Below are positions 7,742 to 14,723 of a stretch of DNA of 64,000 nt, piece by piece. The position numbers and the translations under genes are program-made. This DNA is from an uncultured Pseudomonadota bacterium (GTDB taxonomy: Bacteria; Myxococcota_A; Bradymonadia; Bradymonadales; Bradymonadaceae): contig CAJXPB010000001.1 in assembly GCA_913057905.1 (NCBI GenBank), forward strand, positions 806,001 through 870,000, read 5' to 3'. The notes below the pieces were generated by a model. It searched no databases and was not told the DNA's origin. It saw only the letters and a list, made by a program, of their open reading frames with translations. How positions within the stretch are numbered: position 1 is the first letter of the stretch; each line of letters begins with the position of its first letter.

Positions 7742-8473
7742 ATGATCCACCGACCCGAGCTTATCGACATCGTCGAGACGGGAGACGGTTCCAAGACCCT
7801 CCACGACCGGCACCGCGACCTCCACTATCGATCGACACACGGCGCCCGACAGGAATCCGACCATGTCTTTGTTCGCGGCACGAGGCTTCATGAACGTGAG
7901 CCTCCATGGACCATCCTCGAGCTTGGGTTCGGCGCAGCGGTCAATTTTACCGGAACGGTCGCAGCCCTTCCGGACGGAGCAGCCCTCAACTATCATGCGG
8001 TGGAACATGCACCCGTGTATGCGGAGAATGTCGACTTCCATCCCGGTCCAGCTGGAGATGTCGCTCGAGAGGCGCTCAAGCAAGCAGAACGCTCCGGGCA
8101 GACTGTCCATTGTTCAGCAGACGACGGTCGCATCGAATTGAGCCTTCATCTCGTCGACTGGTCCACATTTCGCCACCCCGAACTTCGGGCAGATGCGGTT
8201 TATTTCGACCCGTTTGGTCCCCGCAGTGATCCGAATTCATGGACCGTCGAGTGTTTCGAGGTCGCCCGAGATCACATGAGCCCAGAAGCCATTCTGGGAA
8301 CCTACAGCGCCGCCTCCGACGTCAAACGAGCCATGTTCCACGCAGGCTTCAACGTGGCGTCGGCGCCCGGGCCCGGCCACAAGCGAGAGGTTACCTTCGC
8401 GTCGTTGTCCCAGGAAGCGCTGGCCCCTTATGACCTGTTGAGTCGGGAAAGGTACGTCGAAGGCAACGAGTGA
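7742..8473 (+). CDS. mnmD: MnmD-like tRNA (5-aminomethyl-2-thiouridine) methyltransferase
   Basis: 243 residues from the ATG at 7742; an open frame extends upstream but the homologous part begins with MIHRPELIDIVETGDGSKTLHD. The family signatures are visible: ILELGFGAAVNFTG (SAM-binding), DAVYFDPFGPRSDPNSWTVECF and TYSAASDVKRAMFHAGFNVASAPGPGHKRE. These match the methyltransferase domain of bifunctional MnmC, here a free-standing protein as in some other bacteria. It should catalyse the final methylation to mnm5(s2)U at tRNA wobble position 34. The partner FAD domain is the next gene, three bases downstream, so the two are almost certainly co-transcribed. Confidence 0.75.
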   Translation: MIHRPELIDIVETGDGSKTLHDRHRDLHYRSTHGARQESDHVFVRGTRLHEREPPWTILELGFGAAVNFTGTVAALPDGAALNYHAVEHAPVYAENVDFHPGPAGDVAREALKQAERSGQTVHCSADDGRIELSLHLVDWSTFRHPELRADAVYFDPFGPRSDPNSWTVECFEVARDHMSPEAILGTYSAASDVKRAMFHAGFNVASAPGPGHKREVTFASLSQEALAPYDLLSRERYVEGNE

Positions 8474-8476
8474 CTG

Positions 8477-9607
8477 ATGGTTCGATATGCGATCGTAGGA
8501 GCGGGCCTGGCCGGGGTTCGGCTGGCCACGGCGCTTCTCCGCCACGGAGTGTCGGGCACCGACGTGATGCTGGTGGACGCCGACGATCCCCGGCGCGGAT
8601 CCGGTGCACCTGCCGCCATCCTGCACCCCTTTCCGGGCCGCACCATCACACCGAAGGGAGATGGGTGGGCGGAATTCCGTCGGGCGCGTCAATGGCTTGA
8701 AGGTGCCCGGGACCTAGGCTTCAAATCGGTGGATCAGCTCCCGATGGTTCGCCCCCTCGACGACCCGGAAGTCGGTGCTAAACTACGCAACTCTTGGATG
8801 GACGTGGAGTCCGACCTCCCGAGCTCGATCGATGGAGGGATCGTCCCGGGGACCGAACTCGCACGTTTCGGTTCGGTGCCGACCGACGCCGGCTCGGCGC
8901 TGTGGTACCGGCCAGCCTATGTCGTCGATTTGAATGCTCTGGTTCGCTGGAGAGCCGAACAACTGGCGGCCGAAGGCGTCGCGTTTTTCGAGCAACGCGT
9001 AGAAAGCCTGCAATTCAGGACATCGCCGGCTCCGCATTGGCGGTTCAACTCCGATGAGATCCCGATTGCGCGGGAACTCGTCCTGTCGGCCGGGTATGGA
9101 CTGCATCGGTGGTTTCCAGAGATCGCGACCTCCGGGACGGGTGGGGAACTCGGGATATTTCGCCCCGGATCCCGACAACTCGATGTCATTCTCAATGCCT
9201 CCGGTCACATCGCCCCTACGCCCGGCGGCGATTGGGTCGTCGGATCGACCTGGTGGTCCCCGTCGAACCGCGGGGGCCGGCCGGAGGACGCACCGGAGCC
9301 AGCTCGAAGCCTGCGTCGGAAAGGCGCCCGACTCCATTCGGCACTCGATTCGATGCCGGCTCGGGAGATTTGGAGCGGCATCCGACTCAGTTTCGGTGAT
9401 CACCAACCTCTGTCGGGGCCGATCCCCGGAATCGAGCACGCCCATGTCCTGGGTGCGTTTGGTTCAACGGGCCTGTACCGAACCGCTTTCCACGCGGAAC
9501 AGCTGGCAGGCTTCATGGTCCACGGTCACGAGTTACCCCAGCTGGCCGATCCTCGACGGATCTCGACGCAGAAGTGGTCCCCCAATCCCGCGTTCATCCA
9601 CAGGTAG
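8477..9607 (+). CDS. mnmC: MnmC-type FAD-dependent cmnm5U34 oxidoreductase (separate polypeptide)
   Basis: 376 residues starting three bases after the mnmD stop. The N-terminus YAIVGAGLAGVRLATALLRHG is a Rossmann FAD-binding motif. GSGAPAAILHPFPG corresponds to the SG.P.G..HP segment of MnmC, and the C-terminal parts IRLSFGDHQPLSGPIPG and GAFGSTGLYRTAFHAEQLAG match the D-amino-acid-oxidase-like fold. The family removes the carboxymethyl group from cmnm5U34 so that the methyltransferase can act; in E. coli both activities are on one chain. Assignment to MnmC, not another DAO-family oxidase, rests largely on the gene pairing. Confidence 0.7.
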   Translation: MVRYAIVGAGLAGVRLATALLRHGVSGTDVMLVDADDPRRGSGAPAAILHPFPGRTITPKGDGWAEFRRARQWLEGARDLGFKSVDQLPMVRPLDDPEVGAKLRNSWMDVESDLPSSIDGGIVPGTELARFGSVPTDAGSALWYRPAYVVDLNALVRWRAEQLAAEGVAFFEQRVESLQFRTSPAPHWRFNSDEIPIARELVLSAGYGLHRWFPEIATSGTGGELGIFRPGSRQLDVILNASGHIAPTPGGDWVVGSTWWSPSNRGGRPEDAPEPARSLRRKGARLHSALDSMPAREIWSGIRLSFGDHQPLSGPIPGIEHAHVLGAFGSTGLYRTAFHAEQLAGFMVHGHELPQLADPRRISTQKWSPNPAFIHR

Positions 9608-9609
9608 TC

Positions 9610-9641
9610 AGGCTTCAAGCGGGCTTCAAGCGAGGCTTCAA
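9610..9641 (+). repeat. Three tandem copies of the dispersed word downstream of mnmC
   Basis: AGGCTTCAA (9610-9618), GGCTTCAA (9622-9629) and GAGGCTTCAA (9632-9641), spaced 11-12 bases, beginning immediately after the mnmC stop codon. The sequence is non-coding. Tandem spacing near one helical turn is notable. Confidence 0.65.
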
Positions 9642-9725
9642 CGGACGTCGGAGTTCGAATTCCGGGCCGCAGTGGTTATACTGTCTTCGAACGCTACGTA
9701 TTCGAGAACCCCGCGGAGGCAGCTG

Positions 9726-10172
9726 ATGGACACACTCGACGTTCTGAAAAAGGCAGAAGAGGAAGGCGGCCCCGTTCGTCGCGAAGCGATGACCGAACTT
9801 CTGAAGATGGCTCGGGACATCGGATGCCGGTACACGGTGAGTGGCGGTCGAACGGGCGGATTCAATCTGCGGTACGGCTCGATCCGCTACTACATCATGG
9901 ACATCTACTGCGACGGTGGTGTCATCCTTCACATCAAGCCCCATCCGGACAAAGACATCACCGACGACCAGCGCGACGAGGCCAACGAGTTTTTGGAGGG
10001 CCTCGAAGAACTCGAGATCTCGAATATGCCGGTCAACCACTACACGCAGCTCGAAGATCCGATCGAAGAGATCCCGATGGATGCGCTCGAGGAGTTCCTC
10101 GAGTACATCGTGTCGTTCATCCGCGAGCACTACTACAAGCCGCATCTGGAGCGGCAACAACAGTCCTTTTAG
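9726..10172 (+). CDS. Conserved-looking small protein of unknown function
   Basis: 148 residues from the ATG at 9726, with GGAGG eight bases upstream. The sequence starts with a helical acidic/basic segment (MDTLDVLKKAEEEGGPVRREAMTELLKMARDIG). A beta-rich core follows (CRYTVSGGRTGGFNLRYGS, YYIMDIYCDGGVILHIKPHP), then an acidic helix and an aromatic-rich tail (EYIVSFIREHYYKPHLE). No signal peptide or membrane segment. I do not recognise the family. It sits after the triple tandem word copy and converges with a TerB-like gene, so it is probably transcribed on its own. Confidence 0.6.
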   Translation: MDTLDVLKKAEEEGGPVRREAMTELLKMARDIGCRYTVSGGRTGGFNLRYGSIRYYIMDIYCDGGVILHIKPHPDKDITDDQRDEANEFLEGLEELEISNMPVNHYTQLEDPIEEIPMDALEEFLEYIVSFIREHYYKPHLERQQQSF

Positions 10173-10200
10173 CCCGCGGCCACGTCCACAGCCGCATGCG

Positions 10201-10647
10201 CTAGGTGTCGGGGCGTCTCGCAGGGGAAACCGACCATTTGGAGGGCCGGCCCATCAGGACCCGACCTTCTTCTTCCCACTCGAGCCCCCGGCGGACCCAG
10301 TCTTCCAGGTCGGCCACCGTTCCATCCGGGATCTTCAGAAGATCCCCGAGGCGACGTACTCCGAGCCATTCGTCGCTGTCATAGAGGCCGTCGACGAAGG
10401 CGAGCCGGATTGTGAAGACGAGCGCGATTTTTCGTGCCGTATCGTCTGAGAACCTCTCAGCAATAGCCTCCAGGCCGCGACCTTCGGGAAGCCCGAAGAT
10501 GCCCTCGGCAGAGACGTCGAAGTCGTGAGACACTTCGACAATGAATTGTTTCTCTCGATCGGTCACCTCACGGTCGGCCGTCGCCACCTGTCCCATCATC
10601 TCGAGAATGGCGCGTTCTTCGTCGCGCGACAGACTGTATTCAAACAT
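10201..10647 (-). CDS. TerB-like domain protein
   Basis: 148 residues from an ATG at 10647 with GGAGG six bases upstream. The open frame extends further but that part is poor. The fold appears all-helical: LSRDEERAILEMMGQVATADREVTDREKQFIVEV, then RKIALVFTIRLAFVDGLYDSDEW. The pattern 'A.aDG.vt..E' recurring twice is typical of TerB/DjlA-like tellurite-resistance domains, which probably bind metal or membrane partners. A specific role cannot be stated. Lies downstream of yihY on the same strand, with an 87-base gap. Confidence 0.55.
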   Translation of the reverse strand: MFEYSLSRDEERAILEMMGQVATADREVTDREKQFIVEVSHDFDVSAEGIFGLPEGRGLEAIAERFSDDTARKIALVFTIRLAFVDGLYDSDEWLGVRRLGDLLKIPDGTVADLEDWVRRGLEWEEEGRVLMGRPSKWSVSPARRPDT

Positions 10648-10734
10648 CGGGCGCCTCCATCGGCAGGATATCGGTTCGACTGGAAGGATATACACGGTCG
10701 GACCCTGTCCAATCATCCGAGTCACAGAACCGGA

Positions 10735-11661
10735 CTACTCCCGATGCTCGGAGGCATGTTTACCGCCGGCCTCGTATCCATCCTGCACGCTGAATGCGTC
10801 GGCGTCCGGTTGGATTCCACGCCCCGATCGCCTGGCGTATGCCTCGGTGACTTCGGCCCCGAAATACAGAATATGCGCCGAATAATAGACCCAGAAGAGG
10901 AGGAGCACCAGCGAACCGGCAGCCCCAAAGAGCGACGCCGTCCCCGCGTTGGCCAGGTACAGCGCAATCAGTGCCCGTCCCAGCGAGAAGAGTACTGCGG
11001 TCAGTACCGCTCCAAACGCGACGTCTCGCCAGGCGATGTCAACGTCGGGCAACCACTTGTAGATAATCGCAAACATCACCGTGAGGATGACGAACGAGAG
11101 GATCGCCGACGGCACTTTATGGATGCCGACGTCCCAGGTGACATACGCCGACAGCCAGGGTCCCAGCCGCGTCAACACCTCGCTTATCACGACCGAGACG
11201 ACGAACATCGGACCCACGAGAAACATGACGAGAAAGGACTTCAGATACTTCACGCCGAGGCGTCCCCAGGTGATGTCCGGCCGAAGGCGCACGTTCCAGA
11301 CCACATCGAGCGTGTCGCGAAGCGCATCGAAGACTCGGAACGCGAGGTACAACGTCGTTGTTGTACCCAAGACCGTGGCGACGAGGCCCGTATTTTCGTT
11401 TCGCCAGTTCTCCAGCAATCTCAAGATGAACTCCCCCGCCTCGGGCCCGACAACCTGTTGAATCTGGAGGACGAGTTGGGAACGAGCCACTCCCTGGCCG
11501 AAGACGAGGCCGCCGATGGCCGTGGCAATTAAAATGAGGGGAGCCACCGAGAATATTGTGTAGAACGCCATCGCTGCGGACAGATGGGAGGCGCGATCGC
11601 GATTGAATCCATCGATGGCTTCTCGGAGTATCTCCCAGATCCCACTGAATCTGTCGGTCAT
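10735..11661 (-). CDS. YihY/BrkB-family inner-membrane protein
   Basis: 308 residues from the ATG at 11661 (MTDRFSGIWEILREAIDGFNRDRASHLSAAMAFYTIFSVAPLILIA). The opening 'AAMAFYTIFSVAPL' and six hydrophobic segments, including LLLLFWVYYSAHILYFGAEVTEAYARR near the C-terminus, are the hallmark of the YihY/UPF0761 family once labelled ribonuclease BN. Function is not well established; roles in envelope integrity or transport have been suggested. An upstream in-frame extension of 59 residues is basic, lacks a visible ribosome site and was left out. Confidence 0.8.
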   Translation of the reverse strand: MTDRFSGIWEILREAIDGFNRDRASHLSAAMAFYTIFSVAPLILIATAIGGLVFGQGVARSQLVLQIQQVVGPEAGEFILRLLENWRNENTGLVATVLGTTTTLYLAFRVFDALRDTLDVVWNVRLRPDITWGRLGVKYLKSFLVMFLVGPMFVVSVVISEVLTRLGPWLSAYVTWDVGIHKVPSAILSFVILTVMFAIIYKWLPDVDIAWRDVAFGAVLTAVLFSLGRALIALYLANAGTASLFGAAGSLVLLLFWVYYSAHILYFGAEVTEAYARRSGRGIQPDADAFSVQDGYEAGGKHASEHRE

Positions 11662-11747
11662 GGTGGCGGCGGGTGCTTGGCAGGGAATGACAGCACGGAT
11701 AGTATCATACGAACGCTTCGTGTTTCGCCAATTTCTCTTGGATCCAC

Positions 11748-12416
11748 GTGAATCTGAACGACTACTTCCGGCAACTGGTCGAACGGACCGAGCAGACGCC
11801 CGAGGAGCGGCGCGCTCAGGAGGACGGCGCGACCGCACCGGATACGTTGGCGCGGGTCGATTTCCAGCTGGCCGACTATCATCGGGACCGCCCCACGGTT
11901 CTCCGCTCGACGGTCAACGGCGATGTACTCGACAAGACGGCCGATATTGCGGATCACCTCAATGATCTTCTGGTCGTTCGGACCGAGGTGATGGTTGAGC
12001 TGGAGAAGACCGATCTTCACCGGAGGACGGTACTTTTTCTGGCTCGCAGCCTGCTCGTGGGGACCCAGCATTATTTGGATGAACGTCGGGAGCCGCCCAT
12101 CCCATCCCGATTGCTGGCGGACGTCTTGAAACAAGAGCGGATCGCCCGGGTGATGACACCCGTCGAGGTCGGCCGAAGTTGGCGCGTCATCTTCGGGGTC
12201 GAGTCGAAGCGACGTCGATTTGATCGGGCCGAAGACGCCCTGTTTCACGCCCTTTCGTTGCTGGAAGACAACGACGCCTTGCTCGAGCGTGGTCTTGACT
12301 TCTACCAGCATCTGCTCGAATTGCCGAAGCGCAAGGTACGCCGGGGCGGGCTCTCCCGCAAAGAAGCCGATCGGGCCAGATGGGAGTTGCTAGAGCGCCT
12401 CGACGGCAAAGCGTAG
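11748..12416 (+). CDS. Helical protein of unknown function upstream of the aro-men block
   Basis: 222 residues from a GTG at 11748. Mostly charged, amphipathic helix (NLNDYFRQLVERTEQTPEERRAQ, DKTADIADHLNDLLVVRTEVMVELEKTDLHRRTVLFLARSLLVG). No membrane segment or signal peptide is seen. I do not recognise the family. It ends 27 bases before the AroB-AroA fusion on the same strand and so may be the first gene of that operon, though nothing in its sequence points to the shikimate pathway. Confidence 0.55.
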   Translation: MNLNDYFRQLVERTEQTPEERRAQEDGATAPDTLARVDFQLADYHRDRPTVLRSTVNGDVLDKTADIADHLNDLLVVRTEVMVELEKTDLHRRTVLFLARSLLVGTQHYLDERREPPIPSRLLADVLKQERIARVMTPVEVGRSWRVIFGVESKRRRFDRAEDALFHALSLLEDNDALLERGLDFYQHLLELPKRKVRRGGLSRKEADRARWELLERLDGKA

Positions 12417-12443
12417 GACCCGCCCCCTGCAGGACTCCCCCTC

Positions 12444-14723
12444 ATGTCGATCCATCGCGTCACATCTATCTCGGACATCCCGCGGCCCGAAAGTGCCGTG
12501 GTCGTAGCCGATCGAAGCCTCCCTTCGACGCTGCTCGAGGAATGGCCCGAACCGATCCTCGTCGACGCCGGCGAAGACTTGAAGACGATGGGGGCCATCG
12601 AAGATCTCGCCCGACGTGTGTTGAGTCGGCGCGCATCGCGCCCGCTCACGATTGTGGCCGTCGGCGGCGGCTCGGTCGGCGATGCAGTCGGCTTCCTCGC
12701 CAGTATTCTCTGGCGAGGGGTCACACTCTGGCACGTCCCGACGACGTGTCTGGCCATGGTGGATTCGGCGCACGGCGGAAAGACCGCCGTGAACCTCGAT
12801 GAAGCCAAGAACCAACTCGGCACCTTCTACGAAGCCGACCGTGTCTACCTGGTCGGCGATGCGCTGGCCGAGCTCCCCCTGGCCCGGAGACGGGAAGGAC
12901 TCGCGGAGCTGGTCAAGGGACTCTGGCTGGGAGACGCCGACGGCCTCGACCAACTCGATGATCCGAGAGGCATCAGTGAACTCGCGGCTGCGCCTTACCA
13001 ATCCGAGGCTGACGGGACCGGCGTCGGCTCCCGACTCGTCGAGCTGATCGAGCGAGCGATCGGCGTAAAGAAGGATATCGTCGAACGCGATCCGCACGAA
13101 GAGCGCGGCATTCGCACCTTTCTAAATCTGGGGCACACCGTCGCGCACGCCCTCGAGTTGAATACAGGGATCTCCCACGGACACGCCGTCGCCTGGGGCC
13201 TGGTCGCCGCAAGTTTTGAGTCGACCCGACGCGGGGATCTGACCCGACGTCAGGCTTCGAGGCTTCGTGGCCACGCACATCCGCTGCTGACTCCAGTGGG
13301 AGACGTCTGTGAATTTGAAGATAAGCCCAGCTTTGTCGATGCCGCCGGCCGCGACAAAAAGACCAAGGGTGGAACCCTCCGTTCGGTTGTCCTCGATGGG
13401 CCCGGATCTCCCCGGGTTACCGACGGTATCGGCGCGAGAGCATGGTTCGACGCATTTCGCGAATCGGTGGAATGGTTTTTTGCCGCGCAACTCGAAGCCG
13501 AGCGCACCCGTATCCGACCCGGGCTACCCGATGTCGCATCCAGCAAGTCGGAGATGAACCGAGCCCGGATCATCGCCCATCTTCGAGAGGCCCTGACTCG
13601 GATCGACGGAGAGAGCCACGCCGATGACGTCCTCCACCTGAAATCCGCGCTCGAGACCTTGTCCAAAGACAAGAACCCGACGGTCGTCTACGCTGGAGAA
13701 GGAGGCACGACCTTTCGCTTTCTGCTCGCCGTCGCGGCGACTCGGGAAGGCGACACCACCATTCTGGTCGAGGACACCATTCTGGAGCGACCCCACGAGC
13801 CGCTGGTCGACGCACTGCGATACGCCGGTGCCGAAATCTCACCGGCAATGGCCGACGGTAAAGCGGGGGTTTCGGTAAAGGGCTGGCACAGTTTTCCGAA
13901 CCACCTGCGTGTCGACGCGTCCGACTCATCGCAATATGCATCAGCGCTGGCACTTCTTGCGGCCACCGGCAAACCATTCTCACTCGAGATCACGTCGGAT
14001 TCAATCGCCAGTCGACCGTACTTCGAGATGACGCTCTCGATGCTTCGGCGCGTCGGGATCTCTGTGACCGAACATCCCGACCAACACACCTTCGAATTTA
14101 AACCGAAGGACGGGTTCCAGGAAGCCTCGAATCTGAACATCGCCCCGGACGCGAGCAGTTCTGCGGTCTGGATTGCATTGACCGTTCTCGACGGCGACCC
14201 AGATGACCGTGTTCATCAGGAGGAGGCCCCGACACTGCAACCTGACTCGCGGATCCGGAGGCTCGCAGCACGGCTCCGGGCCCGAAGAGACGACTCGGCG
14301 GCCGAACTGGAGATCGATCTGGCCGATGCCCCCGACCTGGCTCCCGTACTGGCTGCTGTTGCCACGCAGATCTCCCCGGCCCTTCGCATCTGCGGTGCTT
14401 CGCATCTGCGGCACAAAGAATCGGACAGGATCTTCGACCTGGTCGGCGCCCTCGAAGGCGTGGGCATCGATGTCGAACCTCGCGAAGACGGTCTGTTTAT
14501 CCCGTCAGGGAGACAGAAGCCGGAGCCCGACGCCCTCTGGAAGCCGGCCGGTGACCATCGACTCGTGATGGCCGGCCTATTGCTGACCCACGATGGAACC
14601 ACGCTGATCTTCGACGAGCCGATGTCCGTCTCAAAGTCGTATCCGGATTTCTGGCACCATGCCCGATCACTGGGCTGGTCGACGAAGCCGCTTCAACCTT
14701 CCTCACCGGGAAACGCCTCATGA
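12444..14723 (+). CDS. aroBA: Bifunctional 3-dehydroquinate synthase / EPSP synthase (AroB-AroA fusion)
   Basis: 759 residues. Residues about 1-345 are dehydroquinate synthase: GGGSVGDAVGF (74-84), DSAHGGKTAVN (107-117), AKNQLGTF, and metal ligands E155, H231 and H247 in EGLAELVKG, LNLGHTVAHALE and SHGHAVAWG. Residues about 355-745 are EPSP synthase: SKSEMNRA (367-374), GEGGTTFRF, SSQYAS, PDASSSAVW, DAPDLAP, HKESDRI (657-663) and DHRLVMAG. All key residues look intact, so steps 2 and 6 of the shikimate pathway sit on one chain. Domain order equals the N-terminal half of eukaryotic AROM. The stop codon overlaps the start of the next fusion (ATGA). Coding style matches its neighbours. Confidence 0.93.
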   Translation: MSIHRVTSISDIPRPESAVVVADRSLPSTLLEEWPEPILVDAGEDLKTMGAIEDLARRVLSRRASRPLTIVAVGGGSVGDAVGFLASILWRGVTLWHVPTTCLAMVDSAHGGKTAVNLDEAKNQLGTFYEADRVYLVGDALAELPLARRREGLAELVKGLWLGDADGLDQLDDPRGISELAAAPYQSEADGTGVGSRLVELIERAIGVKKDIVERDPHEERGIRTFLNLGHTVAHALELNTGISHGHAVAWGLVAASFESTRRGDLTRRQASRLRGHAHPLLTPVGDVCEFEDKPSFVDAAGRDKKTKGGTLRSVVLDGPGSPRVTDGIGARAWFDAFRESVEWFFAAQLEAERTRIRPGLPDVASSKSEMNRARIIAHLREALTRIDGESHADDVLHLKSALETLSKDKNPTVVYAGEGGTTFRFLLAVAATREGDTTILVEDTILERPHEPLVDALRYAGAEISPAMADGKAGVSVKGWHSFPNHLRVDASDSSQYASALALLAATGKPFSLEITSDSIASRPYFEMTLSMLRRVGISVTEHPDQHTFEFKPKDGFQEASNLNIAPDASSSAVWIALTVLDGDPDDRVHQEEAPTLQPDSRIRRLAARLRARRDDSAAELEIDLADAPDLAPVLAAVATQISPALRICGASHLRHKESDRIFDLVGALEGVGIDVEPREDGLFIPSGRQKPEPDALWKPAGDHRLVMAGLLLTHDGTTLIFDEPMSVSKSYPDFWHHARSLGWSTKPLQPSSPGNAS
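14708..14714 (+). other. In-frame GGGAAAC heptamer at the aroBA/aroKDE junction (possible -1 slippery site)
   Basis: In the aroBA frame this reads G GGA AAC, the X XXY YYZ pattern of -1 frameshift sites. It lies two sense codons before the aroBA stop (14721-14723). A shift to -1 here reads GGG AAA CGC CTC ATG and enters the aroKDE frame exactly. No stimulatory stem or internal Shine-Dalgarno was identified, so function is only a hypothesis. Confidence 0.35.

Noticed and set aside
6550..9700. Possible CRISPR array from repeated GAGGCTTCAA words
   Set aside because: Copies are only 8-10 bases, irregularly spaced over kilobases and partly within genes; there is no repeat-spacer structure or cas gene.
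13240..13270. Extra word copies AGGCTTCGAGGCTTCG in aroBA
   Set aside because: They differ from the word at the conserved CAA end, so were not counted as copies.
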